Of a stretch of DNA of 55,459 bases, positions 18,391-25,744 are shown piece by piece. This stretch comes from an uncultured Clostridium sp. (lineage in GTDB: Bacteria; Bacillota; Clostridia; TANB77; CAG-508), in contig CAOKFZ010000010.1 in NCBI GenBank assembly GCA_948467875.1, forward strand, positions 1-55,459, written 5' to 3'. Made by a program: the position numbers and the translations under genes. The notes below the pieces were generated by a model, which was not told where the DNA came from, did no database searches, and worked only from the letters and a program-made list of their open reading frames with translations. Position 1 is the stretch's first letter, and each line of letters starts with the position of its first letter.

Positions 18391-19506
18391 ATGGTACCAT
18401 ATATGGCAAGAAAATTACCTTTTGATGAGGAAATTAATTATAATAAAATTACTAAAAAAATGATATCTGCTAGTTCTAGTGTATCTAAATTAGATGGAAT
18501 GCTTGAAGAGGAAAATATTAGTAGAGAATTGTTTATAAATCCTTTAACCAAAAAGGAGGCTGTATTAAGCTCAAAAATAGAGGGAACACAAGCTACTTTA
18601 ACAGAAATTCTTGAATTAGAAGCTGATGAAGGAAAAACAGAATTAAAAAATAAATATGACGATTTTGTTGAAATTACTAATTATAATAGAGCTATTGAAT
18701 ATGCAGAGCAAGAAGTATTAGATAAAAATAGTATATCCTTATGGATGTTAAGATGTATTCATAAATTATTATTAAGTGGAGCTAGAGGAAAAGACAAAAA
18801 TCCAGGAGAATTTAGAAATGATCAAAACTGGATTGGAAAGCCTGGAAGTACAATTGAAACAGCATCATTTGTACCGGTTTCACCAGAAAAATTAATAGAG
18901 AATCTTGAGAATCTAGAAAAATATATAAATGAATATGAAGAACAATCAGAGTTAATTCAAGCTGCGATTATACATGTTCAATTTGAAAAAATACACCCAT
19001 TTAAAGATGGAAATGGAAGAATTGGAAGAATATTAATACCTCTATTTTTATATTATAGAGGTGTTCTAAACAGACCAGTATTGTATATTAGTGAATATTT
19101 TGAAGAAAATAGAGAGGAATATTATGATAAGTTAAATGCAGTTAATGAAAATGATGAAGGATGGATGGAATGGATTGAATTTTTCTTAACTGCTGTTGAG
19201 ACTCAAGCAAATAGAAATATTGAAAAAATAAAAAAATTACAAAATTTATATGCAGAATATAAATTTAAAATAAATGAAATACTAAAAAGCAAAAATAGTA
19301 TTTATGTTCTAGATGCCCTTTTTAAAATACCAATATTTAAAGCAACCAAATTACATGAAGAAGTATCAAAGAATATTAAAATAAATAAGGCAACTATTAA
19401 TAGATTCATAAATAAGTTAGTTGAGGCAGATATTATTGTGCCAGAAGAAGGAAAAGATAGATATGTAAAATATTATTTTAAAGCTTTAGTAGACTTGATT
19501 CAATAA
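18391..19506 (+). CDS. Fic/DOC-family protein with N-terminal inhibitory helix and C-terminal winged helix
   Basis: 371 residues. A Fic_N-type region contains the intramolecular inhibitory motif SSKIEGTQ (near residue 61), followed by a Fic core with HPFKDGNGRIGRI (catalytic His near 202), and a C-terminal winged-helix segment (NKATINRFINKLVEADIIVPEEGKDRYVKYYF). This is the common self-inhibited class II Fic layout. It has its own promoter and its own operator, different from that of the neighbouring Fic gene. A matching inverted repeat lies just downstream. It is probably an autoregulated AMP-transferase; the target is unknown. Confidence 0.87.
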   Translation: MVPYMARKLPFDEEINYNKITKKMISASSSVSKLDGMLEEENISRELFINPLTKKEAVLSSKIEGTQATLTEILELEADEGKTELKNKYDDFVEITNYNRAIEYAEQEVLDKNSISLWMLRCIHKLLLSGARGKDKNPGEFRNDQNWIGKPGSTIETASFVPVSPEKLIENLENLEKYINEYEEQSELIQAAIIHVQFEKIHPFKDGNGRIGRILIPLFLYYRGVLNRPVLYISEYFEENREEYYDKLNAVNENDEGWMEWIEFFLTAVETQANRNIEKIKKLQNLYAEYKFKINEILKSKNSIYVLDALFKIPIFKATKLHEEVSKNIKINKATINRFINKLVEADIIVPEEGKDRYVKYYFKALVDLIQ

Positions 19507-19510
19507 AAAT

Positions 19511-19600
19511 AAGGCGCATCTATGCAATTTGAACAAAAATAAGACGCAAAAAAACAAAAAAATGCGTCTTATTTTTACTTAAGGCGCATCTATGCAATTT
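19511..19600. repeat. Downstream operator-like repeats of Fic-2
   Basis: AAAATAAGACGCA (19536-19548) and TGCGTCTTATTTT (19563-19575) form a perfect 13-bp inverted repeat with the same 14-bp spacer as the Fic-2 promoter operator. It is flanked by two exact copies of AAGGCGCATCTATGCAATTT (19511-19530, 19581-19600). The palindrome could also work as a terminator. Confidence 0.75.
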
Positions 19601-19711
19601 AGAATTCTAAATTTCACACTTTATTTATTTTTAAGAATTAATTGTTTTAGTAATTAATTCTATTCCATCGGAAAATCTATTCTTGAAATACTTTTAATTC
19701 CAATAAATGAT

Positions 19712-19760
19712 CTATAAGTTCAAAAAAGTCATTATTGAACGGACTTTTTTGAACTTATAG
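19712..19760. repeat. Perfect 19-bp inverted repeat
   Basis: CTATAAGTTCAAAAAAGTC (19712-19730) and its exact complement (19742-19760) with an 11-bp spacer. The outer CTATAAG/CTTATAG matches the arms of the XRE operator at 10559. No gene lies between 19507 and 20671, so this may be a regulator site or a transcript end. Confidence 0.65.
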
Positions 19761-19920
19761 GTAAATTTTAGATTTTGAAATTTCATTTTTTATGAAAAAT
19801 TTCTTCACTTTTCCCAAAAGCACAAATTTTTCACAAATTAAAAATCATATAAATAACAAGTGAAACATAGAAGAAAAATCTTTTATGTTTTATTTTTTTG
19901 CAGGTTTTTTAGAAAAATGA

Positions 19921-20430
19921 GTTGTAAAATAGCTTTTAAGTGAGGAAATAAATGAGAGAAGAACTAATTAAATTAAAATTTTTTTGAAAAAGGGGGTCGT
20001 AAAATAGCATTTGAGTAAGGAAATAATTGAGGGGGATTTAAAAATTACAAAAAATTTCAATTTACTAACAAGAAATGCTACCCTAAAGTGCTTTATAAGT
20101 AGAGGGGTATTTTTCAAAAAAATAAAAAAATTTCTAAAATGACCTAAAAAATGGTGTGTGAAAGTGCTTTACAAGTAGGGGGAATATATTTTTTTCTAAA
20201 ATATATAAAAAATTTCAATTTACTATCAGAAAATGGTACCCTAAAGTGCTTTATAAGTAGAGGGGTATTTTTCAAAAAAATAAAAAAATTTCTAAAATTA
20301 CTTAAAAAATGGGGGGTGTGAAAGTGCTTTACAAGTAGGAGAGATATATTTTTACTAAAATATATAGAAAATTTTAAATTAGGGGTAAAAAACGTATGTC
20401 TAAATTGCTTTACAGTTAGAAGGGTAAATT
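19921..20430. repeat. Seven-unit degenerate repeat array, period about 75-83 bp
   Basis: The core AAAGTGCTTTAYAAGTAG recurs four times (20085, 20161, 20244, 20321), with three weaker copies (near 19927, 20002 and 20402). Larger 155-160 bp blocks around 20041-20160 and 20200-20325 are nearly identical, so part of the array arose by tandem duplication. There is no open frame. Iteron-like spacing suggests an origin, oriT or regulator-binding region of E1. Confidence 0.65.
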
Positions 20431-20486
20431 TTTTTAATAATTTGAAAAATACTTTTCTACAAAATGCACATTGAAAACTAAATAAA

Positions 20487-20620
20487 AATCATTAAATACA
20501 CTCAAAGAAACTCTTATTCAGTCATAGCACGAGCGAGATAAAACCGTCCCACGTAATGAGAATAAGTCTGATGATCAGACAGGTGAAAGTCCTGAGGAGC
20601 CTAACATCCGTTTAATGATT
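20487..20620 (+). ncRNA. Candidate structured RNA upstream of the recombinase region
   Basis: Nested complementary segments: AATCATTAAA (20487-20496) with TTTAATGATT (20611-20620) close the domain. CTTATTC (20513-20519) pairs with GAATAAG (20560-20566). GTCTGAT/ATCAGAC (20566-20580) and CAGG/CCTG (20580-20594) form small hairpins. No reading frame fits. It could be a leader or attenuator for the genes that follow. Confidence 0.45.
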
Positions 20621-20671
20621 ACAGTAATTATTATTTTTATTTTAAATATATTTGAAATAGAGGTGTTTCAT

Positions 20672-20854
20672 TTGAAGAAAGAATACAAGCTAGAAACGAA
20701 TGAAAATGGGAAAAAAGTCATAAAAAAGTTTTGCCAAGAAAATACCAAAGAAATCAATATTATTTTTGAAGAAAATGAAACAGATATTATGTCCGATATT
20801 TTAAAGCAGTTATCAAAATATTATATCGAAGAAATCTTGAAAATGGAAATGTGA
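20672..20854 (+). CDS. Small protein upstream of the recombinase
   Basis: 60 residues from a TTG at 20672 preceded by AGAGGTG (20659-20665). An upstream ATG at 20615 is open but lies in the candidate structured RNA and would add a hydrophobic segment with no ribosome site. The product is charged (LKKEYKLETNENGKKVIKKF...EENETDIMSDILKQLSKYYIEE) and not recognised. Many Firmicute elements carry such a short acidic gene just before the serine recombinase. A comparable gene is at 32292 in E2. It may be a recombination directionality or accessory factor, but this is a guess from position. Confidence 0.55.
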   Translation: MKKEYKLETNENGKKVIKKFCQENTKEINIIFEENETDIMSDILKQLSKYYIEEILKMEM

Positions 20855-20933
20855 AAATAGCAATAAAAGAGAAAATTTGCACATTTCTAAAAGTGAAAAA
20901 TAAATGTTATTCTAAAAGAAAGGAGAGGAAACA

Positions 20934-22664
20934 ATGAAAAGAGTTCGATGTTTATATAGAGTATCAACTGTCAAGCAGTTGGACAAAAACGATATTCCAA
21001 TGCAACGAATTGAATGTATGAAATATATAGAAATGATGCCAGATTGGGAATTTGACAAAGAATACATTGAAAAAGGTGTATCAGGCTACAACAAAAAATT
21101 GGAAGACAGAGATGTTTTGCAAGAAATCAGAACTGATGCGATTAATAAAGAATTTGATGTCTTGCTAGTATTTATGTTTGACAGGCTTGGAAGAAGAGAC
21201 GACGAAACTCCTTTCATTGTGGAATGGTTTGATGAACACGGTATCGAAGTATGGTCGACACAGGAAGGTCAGCAAAAGTTCGAATCGCGAGCTGATAAAT
21301 TAATCAACTATATAAGATATTGGCAATCTGGTGGCGAAAGCGAAAAAACCTCGATAAGGGTTCGAACAAAGCAAAGGCAAATGATTGAGCAAGGCATTAA
21401 TATCAGTTCTGTTCCTCCTTATGGTTATAGAATGGTTAAAACAGGAATCTTTACGAAGCGAGGTGTAGAAAGAAAAACGTATGAAATCGTACCGACTGAG
21501 GCAGAAATTGTAAGAAAAATATTTGATTTATTTACAGAAGAGGGCTATGGCGGAATGCGAATTGCCAAATACTTGAATGAGAAAGGTTACAAAACGCACA
21601 AAGGGTGCGAATGGAGTTACAGCACAATTAATAATATGCTTCGAAATCCGATTTACACAGGCTATTTGTGTTTTCACAAAACAACCGTGCCAATGGGTGG
21701 TGGAAAGCGAAAAAGAGTGTCTAATAGAGAAGATTGGATTTATTCGAAGGATAAAATTCCAGAAATTCAAATTATCTCAGAAGAACAATTTGAAAAAGTG
21801 CAAAAAATCAAAAAGGCAAGATGTGATAAAAATAAACAATGTGAAGAAGAAAATAAGGAATATTTCAGTTATCAAACCAAAGGAGATATGCTTTTTACTG
21901 GGTTTATTGTGTGTGGTGGCTGTGGCTCAAAACTAACGACTAGAACTTCCAAAAGAACAATAAAATTGGAAGATGGAAGCAAAGGCTATACAAGATATAA
22001 ATATTATATGTGTAGTAACAAGGCTTGTGGCAGAGAGTGCAGTTGTCAGAAGAAAAGTCATAAAAATAATTGCGTAGAAGAACCTGTTTTGAATGAAATT
22101 TACAAATATTTTGATTTACTAGAAAAAAGAGATTTGTCTGAATATGTGAGAAAAATTCATAAAAATACAAATGACAACGAAGGAAAGCAAATTAGAGAAT
22201 TGGAAAGAAATATCAAAGAATGTTCGAATAGAAATGATTTGCTAAAAGAGGAAATTATGAATGTGATAACAGGGAAAAGTACTTTAACGAGAGAGTTAAT
22301 TTCTGATTTAATGGAAGAAAATAAACAGAAGATAGAAGAGTTTCAAAAACAAAAGATAAGATTAGAGCAATTAAAAAAGCAAAAAGAAGTAGATTTTGAG
22401 CAAATGCTAAAAATGAAAAGTATGATTCCAGATTGGAAAGAAGTTTTAAAAAATTGCAGTATAGAAAGGAAAAAAATGATATTATCAGCAATGATAAAAG
22501 AAATTGTCGTTTATGACAACAAAATTGATATTCATTTAAGAATTAGTTTTGACGAATTCTTGCGAACAGCACAAAAACTGGGTTCTGAGAAGAATAGCAA
22601 ATTTGCTAGAAACCTGTGTAACACGAGAACCAATCAACTTAACTCCTCGCTGGGTTCATTTTGA
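20934..22664 (+). CDS. Large serine recombinase of E1
   Basis: 576 residues. The resolvase catalytic domain starts RVRCLYRVSTVKQ with nucleophile Ser11, and LLVFMFDRLGRRDDE carries further active-site residues. The recombinase domain follows (YGYRMVKTG...GYGGMRIAKYLNEKGYKTHKG), then a zinc-ribbon region (CGGCGSKL...CSNKACGRECSC), then a long coiled coil. It should integrate and excise the element. The coding frame runs across attR: the last 14 codons (NTRTNQLNSSLGSF) are attachment core plus host DNA. In the excised circle the same frame would read NTGFEQETIIEEM and end near base 7352 with QGLKKK. The C-terminus thus differs between integrated and circular forms. Confidence 0.93.
   Translation: MKRVRCLYRVSTVKQLDKNDIPMQRIECMKYIEMMPDWEFDKEYIEKGVSGYNKKLEDRDVLQEIRTDAINKEFDVLLVFMFDRLGRRDDETPFIVEWFDEHGIEVWSTQEGQQKFESRADKLINYIRYWQSGGESEKTSIRVRTKQRQMIEQGINISSVPPYGYRMVKTGIFTKRGVERKTYEIVPTEAEIVRKIFDLFTEEGYGGMRIAKYLNEKGYKTHKGCEWSYSTINNMLRNPIYTGYLCFHKTTVPMGGGKRKRVSNREDWIYSKDKIPEIQIISEEQFEKVQKIKKARCDKNKQCEEENKEYFSYQTKGDMLFTGFIVCGGCGSKLTTRTSKRTIKLEDGSKGYTRYKYYMCSNKACGRECSCQKKSHKNNCVEEPVLNEIYKYFDLLEKRDLSEYVRKIHKNTNDNEGKQIRELERNIKECSNRNDLLKEEIMNVITGKSTLTRELISDLMEENKQKIEEFQKQKIRLEQLKKQKEVDFEQMLKMKSMIPDWKEVLKNCSIERKKMILSAMIKEIVVYDNKIDIHLRISFDEFLRTAQKLGSEKNSKFARNLCNTRTNQLNSSLGSF
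22603..22624. other. attR of E1, element arm and core
   Basis: TTGCT (22603-22607), two bases, AAACCTGTGT (22610-22619), then the core AACAC (22620-22624). Joined to the left arm (7276-7292) it gives an attP whose 10-bp inner arms and 5-bp outer arms are perfectly complementary around a central A. Confidence 0.85.
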
Positions 22665-22929
22665 TGATAGAACGACAGCTGCTGGATTTCCCACAATTCG
22701 CTATGGAAGTAAAGGAAATTACGTGTGTGTGGCACAGGATGCATTAAATGCGTTAGGGTTATCAACAGGAGGGTTAGATGGCGTATTTGGAACCAATACA
22801 AGAAATGCTGTTTTGACATTTCAAAGCAGAAATGGATTATCAGCAGACGGAATTTTAGGCCCAATGTCATGGAGCAGGCTAATGTCACAAGTCAATGGAA
22901 TTGGCAGAACGCCAACTGTAATCGACTAG
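22625..22929 (+). pseudogene. Peptidoglycan hydrolase, 3' part (third zinc ligand plus peptidoglycan-binding domain)
   Basis: Continuation of the gene that starts at 6904. It begins REPINLTPRWVHFDDR, giving the third zinc-ligand His. A PG_binding_1 domain follows: IRYGSKGNYVCVAQDALNALG, LDGVFGTNTRNAVLTFQSRNG, LSADGILGPMSWSRL. It has no start of its own. An open frame from 22549 merely runs through the recombinase gene in another frame. Excision of E1 would rejoin it to the N-terminal half. Zinc hydrolase plus PG-binding repeat fits a cell-wall or spore-cortex lytic enzyme. Confidence 0.85.
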
Positions 22930-22971
22930 AAGAAGAATATTAAAAAAATCAAGCAAATACAGACATTAAAA

Positions 22972-23011
22972 AAGTAGTACACAATATTTGAAAGTGTACT
23001 ACTTATTTTTT
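22972..23011. terminator. Bidirectional terminator between the hydrolase and dxr
   Basis: AAGTAGTACAC (22972-22982) pairs with GTGTACTACTT (22994-23004). A-run before and T-run after serve the convergent genes on both strands. Confidence 0.85.
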
Positions 23012-24147
23012 ATGCAATGAATTGTTCTGCCCTTTTTCTAGCTTTGCCGTCTAGTGTTAAAACTTCATCAATTGTTGCAATTTCTAGTGTTTCATAGGAA
23101 TTTAGTGTTTTTTCTAAGATTTCTGGAATAGCAGTAAATTTTATTTTTTTCTCTAAAAAGCTAGCGACTGCGATTTCGTTTGCAGCATTCAAAATAATTT
23201 GTTGACTTAGATTTCCAGCACAATCATAGGCTAATTTCAAGCACTTAAACTTCTCAAAATTGGGCTTTTTGAAAGTAAAAGTTGGCAGATTGAAAATGTC
23301 TAATTTTTCCACAGTGTTTGCCATCCTGTTTGGATAATCAAGTGCATAGGCAATTGGGATTTCCATGGATTTTGGACCAATATTTGCCATAATCGTTCCG
23401 TCCTCGAACTGAACCATGGAATGAATTAAACTTTGCGCATGCACAACAACTTGAATTTTTTCTTTCGAAACACCGAATAAATACATTGCCTCAATTACCT
23501 CAAATCCTTTGTTCATCATAGTTGCAGAGTCAATTGTGATTTTGGCTCCCATGCTCCAAGTGGGATGATTGAGAGCTTGCTCAGGAGTAATATCTTCTGT
23601 CATTTCTTTGTCGAAAAACGGTCCACCAGAAGCAGTTAAAAGGATTTTATCGATGGGGTTATTGGTTTCGCCATTGAGACATTGCATAATCGCGCTATGT
23701 TCACTATCAACAGTCAAAAGCGTGGCATGGTACTTTTTAGCTGCTTCCATGATAAGATGTCCACCTGTAATTAAGACTTCTTTATTGGCTAGAGCAACGG
23801 TTTTGCCTGCTTTTATCATATGATAAGTTGGCTTTAAACCCGCAATTCCGACCAAAGCAGAAACACCAATATCATAATCAGTAAGACAAGATATTTGTTC
23901 CATGCCAGTTTCGCCAGAATAAATGTCTAAGTCGGCAAAAGTGCTTTTTAAAATTTGAGCATTTTCTTCTGACGAAATATAGACGTGTTTTGGTTTGAAT
24001 TCCTTAATCTGTTCAATCAATTTTGTGATATTTTTGCCAGCAACCAAAGTGGAAACTTCAAATTTATCTTGGTGTGTGCGGATAACGTTTAAAGTGTTTG
24101 TTCCAATCGAACCGAGTAGAGCCGAAAATAGCAATTCTTTTTAACAT
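23010..24147 (-). CDS. dxr: 1-deoxy-D-xylulose-5-phosphate reductoisomerase, with a CGG-site +1 frameshift
   Basis: Second enzyme of the MEP isoprenoid pathway; it converts DXP to MEP with NADPH. From the ATG at 24147 (ribosome site GGAGG) the frame reads MLKRIAIFGST and then meets CGG (24114-24112). Skipping that C continues GSIGTNTLNVIRTHQDK, giving the invariant NADPH-binding GSTGSIG. Without the skip the frame stops after 18 more codons. Downstream hallmarks are intact: VALANKEVLITGG, DSEHSAIMQCL, ASGGPFF, NHPTWSMGAKITIDSATMMNKGFEVIEA and a C-terminal helical domain. About 379 residues are expected, normal for Dxr. An alternative start at a TTG (24134) has no ribosome site and would lose the cofactor loop. 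Confidence 0.9.
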
Positions 24148-24167
24148 AGAAATTCCTCCTTTAAAAT

Positions 24168-25617
24168 TTATAGATAAGTAAGGCTTTGAGCCCCAGCATT
24201 AGAAAGTTGATATGAACTTAATAGCTTGTTAATATCGGTTTTCCATTTAGATGGAATTCTTAAAGATTTTACATTTAGAAATGTAGCAGTGGTAGTAGTT
24301 ATCATAGAACAACCAAAATCAATAGTTGTAACAGTTGTTGGAATAGTTAAATTTAAATTTGAACATCCAGAAAAGGCAGCAAGACTAATTGATGTTACTT
24401 TGTTTGGAATGTTTAAAGTTGTTAAACTACTACAATCTCTAAAAGCATGTGGACCAATAGAGGTTACAGTATCTGGGATAATTACGGTGGTTAAATTAGT
24501 ATCTTGGTAGAATAATGCTTTGCTAATAGAAGTTAATTGGCTAGGTAAAACAACAGTTTTTAAATTTGTAGCTGCTTGTAGGCAACTTTCGCTAAATGTA
24601 CAAGTAGTTCCTTCAAAAGTAATATTTTCAACAGCACTTGCAGCAAATACAAACATATTCATACTTTCAAGACTAGCAGGCAAGGTTATACTTTTAATTC
24701 CAGTTTGAAAAAAAGCTTGCATTTCAATGCTTCTTAAATTAGTTGATAAGGTAATTTCTGTTAATGAACTGCATCCAAAGAATGCTCTTGCTTCAATAGA
24801 AGTAACCGTGTCTGGCATGGTAATTGTTTTTACTGTTGTATTGCTTTGAAAAGCATTGGCACCAATCGCAATAATGGGTTTTCCTTCTAATTGATCTGGA
24901 ATGGTAATGTCTGTTAAAGAAAGAGCAGATTCTGCTAGCCCAGTTACAGTTGCGCCATTGTCAGCAATCGTATATTGGAATAATGAGCCAGGTTGTTCTT
25001 CGCCTGAGTTGTCTCCACCACCAGTTTCTCCACCTGTCTCTCCACCAGATTCGTTTCCTGAGTTATCGCCATCGCCAGTTTCTCCACCAGTTCCTTCGTT
25101 ACCTCCAGGATTTTCAGTATTTCCTTGACCTCCGCCAATCAATAGCACCATTTTCTAGCAATGTTCCAATAACGATTTCTTGTGCATCGTCTTTGTTTTT
25201 AAATACTTTAACACGATTTGTAGTTTTGTCCACTTTAAACCAGTAATTGGCAGCTGGCTCTCCTAGTTCTGGAGAGTTTGCAGTAATGTATTCTCGAGCA
25301 GTTGGTTGCATAACCCTTTCTTCGACATATTTTTCGTTAAGAAAATCAGTTACATAGGCTGCTGCTAAAAGTTCAGCATTTTCCTTGGCGCTTGCAATTT
25401 CTGTGATGCTTACAGCATTAGTGGCTTTTTGAAGAATTCCATTGCTTCCTGCAATTAAATTAATAGAAATTCCAGCCAAAATCAACAACACAATAATTGT
25501 AACAACAAGCGCGACTAAGGTAATCGCATTGGATTTGTGAAGTTGCAAAAAGTCCTTTTTGACAGAATATTTTGTACACATTGAATGTGAATTTTGTTTT
25601 TGACTTAAGTGTTTCAT
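24168..25617 (-). CDS. Pilin-like leader plus BspA-type leucine-rich repeat surface protein, with a CGG-site +1 frameshift
   Basis: The start ATG at 25617 follows AAAGGGGG. A basic leader precedes a prepilin-type hydrophobic helix (NAITLVALVVTIIVLLILAGIS, about residues 30-50). A pilin-like globular stretch ends in ENGAIDW, followed by CGG (25134-25132). Zero frame then stops after five more codons (RSRKY after the two Arg). Skipping the C continues GGQGNTENPGGN into a Gly/Thr/Glu-rich linker and seven or more BspA-like leucine-rich repeats (ITMPDTVTSIEARAFFGCSSLTEITLSTNL and relatives). Predicted role: exported adhesin or surface protein. It ends 20 bp before the dxr start and may be co-transcribed with it. 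Confidence 0.8.
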
Positions 25618-25650
25618 TAAAATTTTCCCCCTTTGTATTTTGATAGATGA

Positions 25651-25679
25651 ATTATATAATATAATCATTCTAATTGCAA
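25651..25679 (-). promoter_or_regulatory. Promoter of the pilin-LRR gene
   Basis: On the minus strand: TTGCAA (25679-25674), 17-bp spacer, TATAAT (25656-25651). Confidence 0.65.
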
Positions 25680-25744
25680 GGTTTCACTTTAAAATAGTCT
25701 AGAATTTTTTTTCACGCATAAATTTACTGTGTGGAGGGATTTTT

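Larger units (their letters stand above)
7275..22624 (+). mobile_element. E1: 15.3 kb serine-recombinase integrative element
   Basis: Bounded by the shared core AACAC at 7275-7279 and 22620-22624. The flanks belong to one interrupted hydrolase gene whose frame is restored on exact excision. It contains HTH, ParB, TnpV, relaxase remnant, restriction-modification, XRE/ImmA, HNH pair, two Fic genes and a large serine recombinase at the right end. No type IV secretion genes are present and the relaxase is decayed. At most it is, or was, a mobilizable element, and now possibly only an excisable genomic island. Confidence 0.9.

Noticed and set aside
19921..20430. CRISPR array
   Set aside because: Repeat cores are degenerate and the intervening DNA is itself repeated. 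No cas genes are near.
20560..20600. Group II intron fragment (GGTGAAAGTCC-like string)
   Set aside because: The segment is only about 130 bases, with no domain V hairpin and no reverse transcriptase gene.
7275..22624. E1 as a self-transmissible ICE
   Set aside because: No coupling protein, VirB4-like ATPase or other type IV secretion gene, and the relaxase is broken.
22549..22929. Independent 126-residue PG-binding protein starting at 22549
   Set aside because: The first 25 codons lie inside the recombinase gene in another frame and have no ribosome site. It is the 3' half of the split hydrolase.
24950..25246. Plus-strand frame rich in Ser/Pro/His
   Set aside because: Complement of the Gly/Thr/Glu-rich linker of the minus-strand surface protein; low-complexity shadow.
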